A stretch of DNA of 8,281 nucleotides, from the NCBI GenBank assembly GCA_947177345.1, contig CAMWUB010000049.1:1-8281 (forward strand), read 5' to 3'. The translations under genes were made by a program, and so were the position numbers. The notes under the pieces are model-generated. The model was not told the origin of the DNA. It made no database searches and saw only the letters and a program-made list of their open reading frames with translations. This stretch comes from an uncultured Ruminococcus sp. Its GTDB lineage: Bacteria > Bacillota > Clostridia > Oscillospirales > Ruminococcaceae. This document shows, one piece after another, positions 1 through 6,612 of the stretch (positions within the stretch are counted from its first letter, which is position 1; every line of letters starts with the position of its first letter).

Positions 1-462
1 TTCACAATCAAGACTGATAGAAAAATCGTAGGTTGTATGCGCTATATTATTATCGGACAAATATTCTTCAAAATTTATTAAATCTTCTTTGTTAGCAAAT
101 TTAAATGACCCTTTATTAAGCTTTAATATATTGAAATAATTAATATATTCTTCAGTAGTAGTATTATAATAAACAAGAGGATTAGATTTTAATTTATAAG
201 TGTATTCTTTACCGTCACTGTTTACCATTGTATCAGAAATATATATTTTTACATCTTCATCGTCAAAATAGTCAGTTGCTTTCTGCCATAAATGAAATTT
301 AATATCATTTCCGTATATGTTTGCAGAAAATGAAACTGTTTCAGCTCCTAATTTTTTGTCCGTAGATACACCTAATGCACCTGCTCCTATTGAAACAACA
401 GAAGTTGCACACATAGCTACTGCCGATACAGTCGCAAGAAATTTTTTTATTTTTCTGTTCAT
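1..462 (-). CDS. Secreted protein of unknown function (N-terminal 154 residues; 3' end outside window)
   Basis: The frame is open from an ATG at 462 down to base 1, giving 154 codons without a stop, so the C-terminus lies beyond the window. The start is supported by an AGGAGG-type site (complement of 471-477) about 8 bases upstream and by a consensus promoter further up. Residues 1-33 form a classic Sec signal peptide: a basic N-region (MNRKIKKF), a hydrophobic core (LATVSAVAMCATSVVSIGAGA), then probable signal peptidase I cleavage near GAGA-LG. The Cys in the core is preceded by Met, so it is not a good lipobox. The mature part is polar and rich in Asp, Glu, Asn, Lys and Tyr, and I recognise no domain in it. 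A role outside the membrane is likely but the function is unknown. It is transcribed divergently from azlC. Confidence 0.8.
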   Translation of the reverse strand, partial: MNRKIKKFLATVSAVAMCATSVVSIGAGALGVSTDKKLGAETVSFSANIYGNDIKFHLWQKATDYFDDEDVKIYISDTMVNSDGKEYTYKLKSNPLVYYNTTTEEYINYFNILKLNKGSFKFANKEDLINFEEYLSDNNIAHTTYDFSISLDCE

Positions 463-489
463 TAATATTTCCTCCTTGTTGAATTTATA

Positions 490-510
490 ATATCTTATGT
501 GATAAGATAT
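490..510. promoter_or_regulatory. Perfect 9-bp inverted repeat in leader of the secreted-protein gene
   Basis: ATATCTTAT (490-498) and ATAAGATAT (502-510) are perfect inverted repeats around a 3-base centre. The repeat lies between the predicted transcription start (about 531) and the ribosome binding site (471-477) of the minus-strand gene. It could be an operator palindrome or a weak AT-only mRNA hairpin. A (TTA)5 run at 512-526 lies beside it. What is seen is only the symmetry; the role is inferred. Confidence 0.45.
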
Positions 511-537
511 GTTATTATTATTATTATCACTATTATC

Positions 538-566
538 AGTATAGCACAAACTTACAGAAATGTCAA
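538..566 (-). promoter_or_regulatory. Sigma-A type promoter for the minus-strand secreted-protein gene
   Basis: Read on the minus strand, TTGACA (566-561) is followed after exactly 17 bases by TATACT (543-538). Predicted transcription starts near 531, leaving a leader of roughly 70 bases before the ATG at 462. The -35 box is a perfect consensus and the -10 box matches five of six positions. Confidence 0.8.
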
Positions 567-616
567 TAGATTTGCCAAAAATATACGTAAAAAATGTTAA
601 GATGTTTTTGTTTATA

Positions 617-645
617 TTGACGGAATCTGAATAATATGTTATAAT
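617..645 (+). promoter_or_regulatory. Sigma-A type promoter for azlC
   Basis: TTGACG (617-622) and a perfect TATAAT (640-645) are separated by 17 bases. Transcription should start near 652, only about 28 bases before the azlC start codon. That leaves no room for a T-box or riboswitch leader, so control would have to come from a DNA-binding regulator or be constitutive. The -35 box lies 50 bases from the -35 box of the divergent gene. Confidence 0.8.
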
Positions 646-679
646 TTTCAGTATCAGTTTAAAGTAAAGGAGAATTGTT

Positions 680-1375
680 TTGAAATCAGATTTTTTAAGG
701 GGTATTTCCCACGGAATACCAATAGCATTAGGGTATTTATCGGTATCTTTCGGCTTCGGAATAAAGGCGGTAAGTGTCGGAATTTCTATATTATGGGCTT
801 CGCTTATATCCGCAACAAATCTTACATCAGCCGGTCAGACAGCCGGAATTGATATAATTGCAGTCGGCGGAACTCTCATAGAAATGATACTCGTACAGCT
901 TACCATAAATATAAGATATTCGCTTATGGCAATATCATTATCGCAGAAACTTGACAAAAATTTCACGTTACTGCACCGGTTAGTAGCATCATACGGCATT
1001 ACCGACGAAATTTTCGGGGTATGTTCCGCACAGAAAGAGAAACTCACACCGTTATATATGTACGGGATAATTTTAATATCAGCGATAGGGTGGGTAAGTG
1101 GTACGGCACTCGGAGCAACCGCCGGACAGCTTTTACCGGAAAGTGTTTCCAATGCCCTCGGAATCGTTTTATATGGTATGTTCATGGCGATAATAATTCC
1201 GCCAGCCCGTCGACAAAAAAGCGTACTGATTGTAGTTATTTTATCGGCACTGACAAGCATTTTGTTTAAGTACTTATTTACTGCGGTATCGTCGGGATTT
1301 GCCGTGATTATAAGTGCAGTTATCGCCTCGGTAGTGGGTGCGATAGTATTTCCTGTCGGGGAGGAAAACGAATGA
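680..1375 (+). CDS. azlC: AzlC family branched-chain amino-acid exporter, large subunit
   Basis: This 231-residue polytopic membrane protein matches the AzlC family in length and signatures. These include an N-terminal F-L-R-G-I-S-H-G-I-P-I-A-L-G-Y, the block L-T-I-N-I-R-Y-S-L-M-A-I-S-L-S-Q-K-L near residues 73-91, the T-D-E-I-F motif near 108, and a late L-Y-G-M-F-M-A-I-I-I-P-P block near 163-174. AzlC works with the small AzlD protein in the cytoplasmic membrane; in Bacillus subtilis the pair exports branched-chain amino acids and analogues such as azaleucine, and relatives export valine. Substrate here is inferred. The start is TTG at 680, supported by AAAGGAG at 666-672, seven bases upstream, and by the promoter at 617-645. 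The stop overlaps the azlD start (ATGA), so the two are translationally coupled. Confidence 0.92.
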   Translation: MKSDFLRGISHGIPIALGYLSVSFGFGIKAVSVGISILWASLISATNLTSAGQTAGIDIIAVGGTLIEMILVQLTINIRYSLMAISLSQKLDKNFTLLHRLVASYGITDEIFGVCSAQKEKLTPLYMYGIILISAIGWVSGTALGATAGQLLPESVSNALGIVLYGMFMAIIIPPARRQKSVLIVVILSALTSILFKYLFTAVSSGFAVIISAVIASVVGAIVFPVGEENE

Positions 1376-1668
1376 ATATAGCTTTATATGTCATTGTAAT
1401 GGCAGTCGTAACATACCTTATACGCATGATACCGTTTGTATTTTTCCGGAAAAAAATAAAATCAAAATTTTTCAGGAGTTTTTTATATTACATACCTTAT
1501 GCGGTACTAAGTGCCATGACAATTCCAGCAATTTTCTACAGTACAGGAAACATTATAACCGCTATAGCCGGTACTGTTACGGCGTTTGTGTTGTCTTATT
1601 TCAATTTACCGCTTATTGTAGTGGCACTGTCCGCAACCGCTATGGCGTTTATTGCCGGATTATTTTAA
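1372..1668 (+). CDS. azlD: AzlD family branched-chain amino-acid exporter, small subunit
   Basis: This 98-residue protein has three hydrophobic segments (about residues 2-25, 40-58 and 60-97), the usual size and layout of AzlD. The N-terminal T-Y-L-I-R-M-I-P-F block, the F-L-Y-Y-I-P-Y-A-V-L-S-A-M-T-I-P-A segment and the closing small-residue-rich helix are characteristic of the family. AzlD partners AzlC in the membrane to form the exporter. The ATG overlaps the azlC stop by four bases, and the preceding GGGGAGG stretch inside azlC can act as its ribosome binding site. The next gene begins 20 bases after its stop with no terminator between, so the transcript probably runs on into the immunity-like genes. 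Confidence 0.92.
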   Translation: MNIALYVIVMAVVTYLIRMIPFVFFRKKIKSKFFRSFLYYIPYAVLSAMTIPAIFYSTGNIITAIAGTVTAFVLSYFNLPLIVVALSATAMAFIAGLF

Positions 1669-1688
1669 TCTGAAAGGAGTTTATTATT

Positions 1689-2606
1689 ATGACAAGAGAA
1701 GAATTTGAAAAATTTAAAGAAAGTCATTTACTTTATGAATTTAATACAGACTTAGACAAATGTTTAAAACGTTGTGAAGAAGCATCAATCAGTAATAACT
1801 TCAAAAGACAGTTTAAAAAGGCTGATATGGATAACATTATTGAGTTCTTCAGGGATTTCGGAAGTTTTTCTTTCAGACGTACGGAAAAAATTTCAGGTGA
1901 TATCATAACGTTTGACTGTAGCCCTTTACAATGGTGTGCCTACTGGAAAGACCTTAAACAGATTGCCTTTCATATAGGACATTTTGAAAATTCAAGCGGA
2001 GATATTGAACGTTTCTATATGTTGGAAGACGGTTCTTTCTATAATTACCACCGGAAAAAAATTGCAGACAATACACCGGATTTTCTTGACTATATAACTA
2101 CTGTTGAATATGATTATCATGCACCGATTTCAGAAAATACATATCGCAGGTTAAAAGAAGCTGGCTGGTACGAGGGCAGAAAAATTGATATTTCCGGACT
2201 GGTTAAGGAGTGCGAAAAAGACGGCGTTTTCCTTACTGAACCACAAAAGCGTTTTATTGAGGAGTTCGGCGGTTTAAAAGGTTCACGTGAAGGTAGTAAC
2301 TATTGGTTTTATATAAGCGATAAAAGAACTAACGAATACAGTAACGGTAAATCCGTTTATTTTATTGATATGCTGAATTATACATCGGAAAATATAGATG
2401 AAGATATTGGATTATATTGTATTGAAGATGAGGATATTACTGACATTATAGAAAAATATGGTAAGCATACTGTCTGTATCGGTGAATATGGTTATTGGTG
2501 TGATGAAATTCTGCTTACTGAAAATGGTCTGATGATAATTAATTTTGAGGGAACTATTAAGGAGTTCGGGCGTACCGCTATGGAGGGTTTTAATAAAATG
2601 TTCTGA
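1689..2606 (+). CDS. SUKH-3-like immunity protein with unrecognised N-terminal half (copy 1)
   Basis: This predicted soluble protein has 305 residues, no signal peptide and no membrane segment. The C-terminal half (about 150-303) has the layout of SUKH-3 immunity domains: L-K-E-A-G-W near 155-160, a basic R-K-I-D-I segment, R-F-I-E-E-F-G-G-L at 188-196, C-I-G-E-Y-G at 263-268, I-L-L-T-E-N-G at 274-280, and a final F-G-R-T-A-M-E-G-F helix. SUKH proteins usually neutralise a nuclease or other toxin from polymorphic toxin systems; the partner here is unknown. Residues 1-145 match no family I can name, although E-R-F-Y-M-L-E-D-G-S-F-Y-N-Y resembles the SUKH closing strands, so a second degenerate SUKH-like fold is possible. 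AAAGGAG at 1673-1679 supports the ATG. Base composition is AT-richer than in the phage genes downstream. Confidence 0.72.
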   Translation: MTREEFEKFKESHLLYEFNTDLDKCLKRCEEASISNNFKRQFKKADMDNIIEFFRDFGSFSFRRTEKISGDIITFDCSPLQWCAYWKDLKQIAFHIGHFENSSGDIERFYMLEDGSFYNYHRKKIADNTPDFLDYITTVEYDYHAPISENTYRRLKEAGWYEGRKIDISGLVKECEKDGVFLTEPQKRFIEEFGGLKGSREGSNYWFYISDKRTNEYSNGKSVYFIDMLNYTSENIDEDIGLYCIEDEDITDIIEKYGKHTVCIGEYGYWCDEILLTENGLMIINFEGTIKEFGRTAMEGFNKMF

Positions 2607-2621
2607 AAGGAGTTTATTATT

Positions 2622-3524
2622 ATGACAAGAGAAGAATTTGAAAAATTTAAAGAAAATCATGTATTTTATGTATATGATATAGATTTGGACAAACTTTTAA
2701 AAGACATTGAAGAAGAATCTATCAGGGATAATTTCAATGAACAGTTTAAAAAGGCTGATATGGATAAAATGATTGAGTTCATAAGGGATTATGGAAGATT
2801 TTATTTTAAACGTACTGAAAAAATTTCGGGTGATGTTATAGAATTTGGTACTATTCCATTTTTTTTCTACTGGAAAGACCTTAAACAGATTGCCTTTCAT
2901 ATCGGAGAGTTTGCAAATTCAAGCGGAGATATTGAACGTTTCTATATGTTGGAAGACGGTTCTTTCTATAATTACGACCGGAAAAAAATTGCAGACAATA
3001 CACCAGATTTTCTTGACTATATAACTACCGTTGAATATGACTATCATGCACCGATTTCAGAAAATACATATCGCAGGTTAAAAGAAGCCGGTTGGTATGA
3101 AGGTAGAAAAATTGATATTTCCGGACTGGTCAGGGAGTGCGAAAAAGACGGCGTTTTCCTTACTGAACCACAGAAGCGTTTTATTGAGGAGTTCGGCGGT
3201 CTGGATAGTTTTTTTAAGGATAAGAATAGTAATTATTGGTTTGATATAAACGATAAAAGAACTTCTAAACGCAGTAAAAAAGATGAACCTGTTTATTTTA
3301 TCAATATTTTTCATGATAAACTCAGGGATTTATCCGATGAAGATATTTTAGAAATTGCAGAAAAATACGGTGAAAATACTGTCTGTGTTGGTGGTTATGG
3401 TCATTGGGGTGATGAAATTCTGCTTACTGAAAATGGTCTGATGATAATTAATTTTGAAGGAGATATTAAAGAGTTCGGGCGTACCGCTATGGAGGGTTTT
3501 AACAGAATGCTCAGATACCTATAA
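2622..3524 (+). CDS. SUKH-3-like immunity protein with unrecognised N-terminal half (copy 2)
   Basis: This is a 300-residue paralogue of the preceding gene, arising by tandem duplication. It keeps the SUKH-3-type landmarks: A-G-W at 156-158, R-F-I-E-E-F-G-G-L at 186-194, C-V-G-G-Y-G at 255-260, I-L-L-T-E-N-G at 266-272 and the F-G-R-T-A-M-E-G-F helix. Residues 83-194 differ from copy 1 at only about four positions, whereas residues 12-82 and 195-255 differ often and include small gaps. That suggests a conserved scaffold with two variable faces, possibly for different toxins (inference). The ribosome binding site overlaps the stop codon of copy 1 (TGA at 2604-2606), so the pair is likely co-translated. 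An 8-T run at 2859-2866 is present but the frame is intact. A strong terminator follows the stop by seven bases. Confidence 0.72.
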   Translation: MTREEFEKFKENHVFYVYDIDLDKLLKDIEEESIRDNFNEQFKKADMDKMIEFIRDYGRFYFKRTEKISGDVIEFGTIPFFFYWKDLKQIAFHIGEFANSSGDIERFYMLEDGSFYNYDRKKIADNTPDFLDYITTVEYDYHAPISENTYRRLKEAGWYEGRKIDISGLVRECEKDGVFLTEPQKRFIEEFGGLDSFFKDKNSNYWFDINDKRTSKRSKKDEPVYFINIFHDKLRDLSDEDILEIAEKYGENTVCVGGYGHWGDEILLTENGLMIINFEGDIKEFGRTAMEGFNRMLRYL

Positions 3525-3530
3525 TTTTAT

Positions 3531-3576
3531 CTTCCGGAAATCTGTTGAAATTATACAGTTTTCCGGAAGTTTTTTT
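3531..3576 (+). terminator. Intrinsic terminator closing the azlCD-immunity operon
   Basis: CTTCCGGAAA (3531-3540) pairs perfectly with TTTCCGGAAG (3560-3569). After one mismatch the stem extends by three more pairs (3542-3544 with 3556-3558), leaving an 11-base loop. Seven Ts (3570-3576) follow directly. It lies seven bases after the copy 2 stop, and it also insulates the phage genes from upstream transcription. Confidence 0.9.
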
Positions 3577-3703
3577 ATACATTTCTACAAATTTACGGTA
3601 CTTATTTTTCTTATACAACGGGTTATGATTTAAAAATCCTCTTTTCCGATGCTACTATGAACGGTGATAACGTTCACGATTGAAAGGAGGGTTTTATTTT
3701 TTT
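3577..3703 (+). promoter_or_regulatory. Boundary between host operon and phage module; leader of terS
   Basis: These 127 bases hold no gene. A 6-bp inverted repeat, TGAACG (3658-3663) and CGTTCA (3671-3676) with a 7-base spacer, lies just before the terS ribosome binding site AGGAGG (3685-3690). TATGAT at 3624-3629 could be a -10 box but has no convincing -35 partner (CTTATT at 3601-3606). If the phage module is a separate transcription unit or an insertion, its promoter, attachment junction or cos/pac region would be expected about here. I cannot identify any of them with confidence. Confidence 0.35.
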
Positions 3704-4177
3704 GTGAATAATCAATTGTATGATTTCTGCTGTTATTACGTCATGCTCGGCGATATTACCGAATCCGCAATAAAAGCCGGTTTCGATAGTAAAAACGCTC
3801 TGCAGAACGGTATAAAACTTCTTGAATCCGACAAATGCAGAAAACTTATCTCACGTATCAGAAACGCAGTCGCCGGAAATAATGACGTTTCCACCGGTCT
3901 TAAAAGGCTTGCTTTCGGAAACTGTACCGATGCGGTCTATCTCGTATTCGCCGACGAACTCCCACCCCCTGACGTAATTTCACGTCTTGACCTATTCAAT
4001 GTCTCAGAAATAAAACGTATCAAAGGCGGTGGCGTCGAGATAAAGTTCTTCGACAGGTTAAAAGCTCTTGAAAAACTTTTTGAAATGGAAAATACATTTT
4101 CCGATACCAACAAAGCCACCGACTTGATAAAGGCTCTCGCTGATTCGTCTACGGACGGTGAGGGTCTTGAAAATTGA
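3704..4177 (+). CDS. terS: Phage terminase small subunit
   Basis: This 157-residue protein would recognise the phage packaging site and recruit the large terminase. Residues 8-36 hold the helix-turn-helix region usual in small terminases (F-C-C-Y-Y-V-M-L-G-D-I-T-E-S-A-I-K-A-G-F, then S-K-N-A and the N-G that follow). Near residues 110-129 there is a typical G-G-V-E-I-K-F-F-D-R-L-K-A-L-E-K-L segment. I chose GTG at 3704, 13 bases after AGGAGG (3685-3690). An in-frame TTG at 3680 would place that ribosome binding site inside the coding sequence, so it is less likely. The 13-base spacing is long, so the start is only moderately certain. The gene overlaps terL by 20 bases, consistent with coupled translation. 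Identification also rests on terL directly downstream. Confidence 0.85.
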   Translation: MNNQLYDFCCYYVMLGDITESAIKAGFDSKNALQNGIKLLESDKCRKLISRIRNAVAGNNDVSTGLKRLAFGNCTDAVYLVFADELPPPDVISRLDLFNVSEIKRIKGGGVEIKFFDRLKALEKLFEMENTFSDTNKATDLIKALADSSTDGEGLEN

Positions 4178-5414
4178 AAAATTTTCACGTAAACAGAAAC
4201 TTGTCATAAACTGGTGGAAAAATCCTGCTCTGTCCGGTCATGATGCCATTATCTGTGACGGTGCTGTACGAAGTGGCAAAACTTTTTCCATGTCTCTCGG
4301 ATTCATTCTGTGGGCTTCATGCGAATTTAATGGTAACTCTTTCGCCATATGCGGAAAAACTATAAATTCTGTCCGCCGGAATGTCATAACGCCGTTAATG
4401 CCTTTACTGAAAAATTACGGTTTTGTGTGTCTCGAAAAAATAAGCAGAAATTACATTGACATTACGTTTCTTGGAAAGACAAACCGTTTCTATATTTTCG
4501 GTGGCAGAGACGAAAGTTCCGCGTCACTCATTCAGGGTATGACACTTTCCGGAATACTCCTTGACGAAGTCGTACTTATGCCCCGCTCTTTCGTGGAACA
4601 GGCTATCGCAAGATGTTCTGTAGAGGGTTCTAAAATATGGTTTAACTGCAATCCGGATAATCCTTACCACTGGTTCTATAACGAATGGATTAAAAAATCT
4701 GACGAAAAAAACGCCCTTTATGTACACTTCACTATGGACGATAATCCGGCACTCTCGCAGAAACTAAGAAACCGTTATAAAAAACTTTATTCCGGAACTT
4801 TCTATGACCGCTTCGTACTCGGCAGGTGGACAGCCTCCGCAAATATCGTATATCCCGTATTTAATCCGGAAAAACACGTCTACAAAGGCGATGTAAAATG
4901 CGAACGTTACTATATATCATGCGATTACGGCACTGTGAATCCGTCCTCATTTGGTCTATGGGGTTTACATGATAACGTCTGGTACAGAATAAGGGAATAC
5001 TACTATTCCGCTAAAAAAACAGGCGTTTCACGTACCGATGAGGAACACTATACCGCTCTTGAAAATCTTGCCGGTGACTTTAATATAAATCGGGTTATCG
5101 TTGACCCGTCATCCGCAAGTTTTATTGAGTGTATCCGCAGACACGGCAAATTCAGAGTGGTAAAAGCCAACAACGATGTAATCACAGGTATACGCAACGT
5201 AAGTACTTTGCTTAAACAAAACAGGTTAATGTTTCACGAATCATGCACGGATATTATAAGGGAGTTTTCGTTATACCGCTGGTGTGAAAAATCGGTCAGC
5301 GATACGCCTGTTAAGGAAAATGACCACGCTATGGACGATATGCGTTATTTTGTTATGAATGTAGCTATCGCCGATAATAATGATGATATTTTTGCACTGT
5401 CCGTAGCAAGATAA
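4158..5414 (+). CDS. terL: Phage terminase large subunit (packaging ATPase and nuclease)
   Basis: The protein has 418 residues, a usual length for the family, with both domains intact. The N-terminal ATPase shows Walker A G-A-V-R-S-G-K-T at 35-42, Walker B G-I-L-L-D-E-V at 132-138 with D136 and E137, and coupling motif N-C-N-P-D-N-P at 163-169. The C-terminal RNase H-like nuclease has likely metal-binding acidic residues D256 (I-S-C-D-Y-G), D316 (V-I-V-D-P-S) and D389/D393/D394 (N-D-H-A-M-D-D-M-R-Y). It would pump DNA into the prohead and cut the concatemer. The GTG at 4158 has no strong ribosome binding site and overlaps terS; an in-frame TTG at 4167 (giving M-K-I-E-K-F) is an alternative start. 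Coupling to terS translation is the likely mode of initiation. Confidence 0.95.
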   Translation: MRVLKIEKFSRKQKLVINWWKNPALSGHDAIICDGAVRSGKTFSMSLGFILWASCEFNGNSFAICGKTINSVRRNVITPLMPLLKNYGFVCLEKISRNYIDITFLGKTNRFYIFGGRDESSASLIQGMTLSGILLDEVVLMPRSFVEQAIARCSVEGSKIWFNCNPDNPYHWFYNEWIKKSDEKNALYVHFTMDDNPALSQKLRNRYKKLYSGTFYDRFVLGRWTASANIVYPVFNPEKHVYKGDVKCERYYISCDYGTVNPSSFGLWGLHDNVWYRIREYYYSAKKTGVSRTDEEHYTALENLAGDFNINRVIVDPSSASFIECIRRHGKFRVVKANNDVITGIRNVSTLLKQNRLMFHESCTDIIREFSLYRWCEKSVSDTPVKENDHAMDDMRYFVMNVAIADNNDDIFALSVAR

Positions 5415-5457
5415 AATCTGAATTTATCACCGTTCATAAATTTTTAAAGGAGGAAAA

Positions 5458-6588
5458 ATGAAATTCTTTAAAAAAAAATCTGTGCCGGAAACTTCACCGG
5501 AAATCGTAACGGCACACAGAAATTCAACACTTGATATGCGATTTCCGGATATTATAGAACCAGTCGAAAAGGAACTATATGACCGTATAAGAAATGTAGT
5601 TCCTATAGTAGATTCGGCTATAATGAAAATTATTCGTCTGACAGGTGGTTTCAAGGTCATATGTTCAGACGAAGACTTACAGCCGGAACTTGACTATTTT
5701 CTTGAAAATGTTCCGGTAGGTCTTGGCGGAAAGTCAATAAATATATTCGTTGACAATTTCCTTGACAGCATTCTCACTTATGGAAGTGCTGTTGGTGAAA
5801 TAGTACCCGATTCAACCGGAAAATCAATAGCAGGGTTATGGAACGGCGATATTTCAAGAGTACGCATTTCTGCCGGTAATGACCCTTTCTGCCGGAAATA
5901 TACCGTCATTAACAACGACGGCAAGGAAAAAACAGTCACGCACCCTGAAAGAATAATCTATACTGAACTTACCGGCAGAAGACCTGTTCTCCGTGGAGTT
6001 CCGGCACTTGCAAGTATTCTTATGAGAATATACGAATGTATCGGTCAGAATTTTGACCGTGCCGGAAACGTCCGATATGCTGTGACCTATAAGCCGTCGT
6101 CGGAGAATGATTATACATATGCCAGTGAACGTGCTTTACAGATTGCCCGTGAATGGTCAGATGCTATGAAGTCTTCCGCATATGGTCAGGTGAAAGATTT
6201 TGTTTCAGTCGGTGACGTTGATATTAAAGTAATCGGGGCAGAAAATCAGCTTTTTGATACAAATGTTCCGGTGCGTCAGCTACTGGAGCAGATTATTTCA
6301 AAATTATCAATACCGCCTTTCCTGCTCGGTCTGAACTGGAGTTCCACAGAAAGAATGTCTTCGCAACAGGCGGATATACTTACTTCTGAACTCGAATATT
6401 ACCGCCGACTTCTTACACCGGTTATAAGTCAGGTGGCGGAAGCGTTCATATATTCCACCGGCAACAGTGCTGTCTGCCGTGTTGAGTGGGATAACATCAA
6501 TTTACAGGACGAATCCGAACTTGCTATAGCTCGCCTGAATAATGCTCAGGCTATGGAAATCGAAAAACGCCTTGAAAATCTTGATTAA
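5458..6588 (+). CDS. Phage portal protein
   Basis: This 376-residue protein would form the ring at the capsid vertex through which the terminase packages DNA and to which the tail attaches. Evidence is the position right after terL and the portal-type segment from residue 282 (K-L-S-I-P-P-F-L-L-G-L), followed by a W-S-S-T-E-R-M-S-S-Q-Q-A-D-I-L loop and a long helix with E-Y-Y-R-R-L-L-T-P-V-I. The N-terminal part has R-N-V-V-P-I-V-D-S-A-I near 46-56 and I-L-T-Y-G-S-A-V-G-E near 105-114, both usual in portals (the second is the conserved hub region). At 376 residues it is at the short end of the family. The ATG follows AGGAGG (5448-5453) by four bases. I cannot name a close phage relative. Confidence 0.9.
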   Translation: MKFFKKKSVPETSPEIVTAHRNSTLDMRFPDIIEPVEKELYDRIRNVVPIVDSAIMKIIRLTGGFKVICSDEDLQPELDYFLENVPVGLGGKSINIFVDNFLDSILTYGSAVGEIVPDSTGKSIAGLWNGDISRVRISAGNDPFCRKYTVINNDGKEKTVTHPERIIYTELTGRRPVLRGVPALASILMRIYECIGQNFDRAGNVRYAVTYKPSSENDYTYASERALQIAREWSDAMKSSAYGQVKDFVSVGDVDIKVIGAENQLFDTNVPVRQLLEQIISKLSIPPFLLGLNWSSTERMSSQQADILTSELEYYRRLLTPVISQVAEAFIYSTGNSAVCRVEWDNINLQDESELAIARLNNAQAMEIEKRLENLD

Positions 6589-6612
6589 ATTTATCATGGA
6601 GGTACTTTAATT

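Larger units (their letters stand above)
1669..3524 (+). repeat. Tandem gene duplication, two direct units about 0.93 kb each
   Basis: Unit 1 starts at 1669 and unit 2 at 2602, an offset of 933 bases. The first 54 bases of the units (1669-1722 and 2602-2655), covering the ribosome binding site, start codon and first 11 codons, are identical. A second block, 1941-2273 against 2868-3200, differs at about 16 of 333 positions by eye. The block coding for the C-terminal 35-40 residues is also nearly identical. Between these blocks the units are clearly more divergent, and a six-base length difference has accumulated by 1941/2868. Confidence 0.92.

Noticed and set aside
652..680. T-box or riboswitch leader for the amino-acid exporter
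   Set aside because: Only about 28 bases separate the predicted transcription start from the start codon, too short for either.
835..1260. Minus-strand open frame of 141 codons inside azlC
   Set aside because: It lies opposite a well-supported AzlC gene, has no ribosome binding site or family resemblance, and reads as the antisense of membrane helices.
2859..2866. Run of eight Ts in the second immunity gene as a phase-variable frameshift site
   Set aside because: The frame is intact, the run is short and in an AT-rich gene, and codons on both sides are ordinary. A single sequence cannot show slippage.
3601..3629. Possible promoter for the phage module (CTTATT and TATGAT with 17-base spacer)
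   Set aside because: The -35 box is a poor match and there is no extended -10 motif; this is expected by chance in AT-rich DNA.
3937..4188. Minus-strand open frame opposite the end of terS
   Set aside because: It is antisense to terS and the terS/terL overlap, with no independent start signal or recognisable motif.
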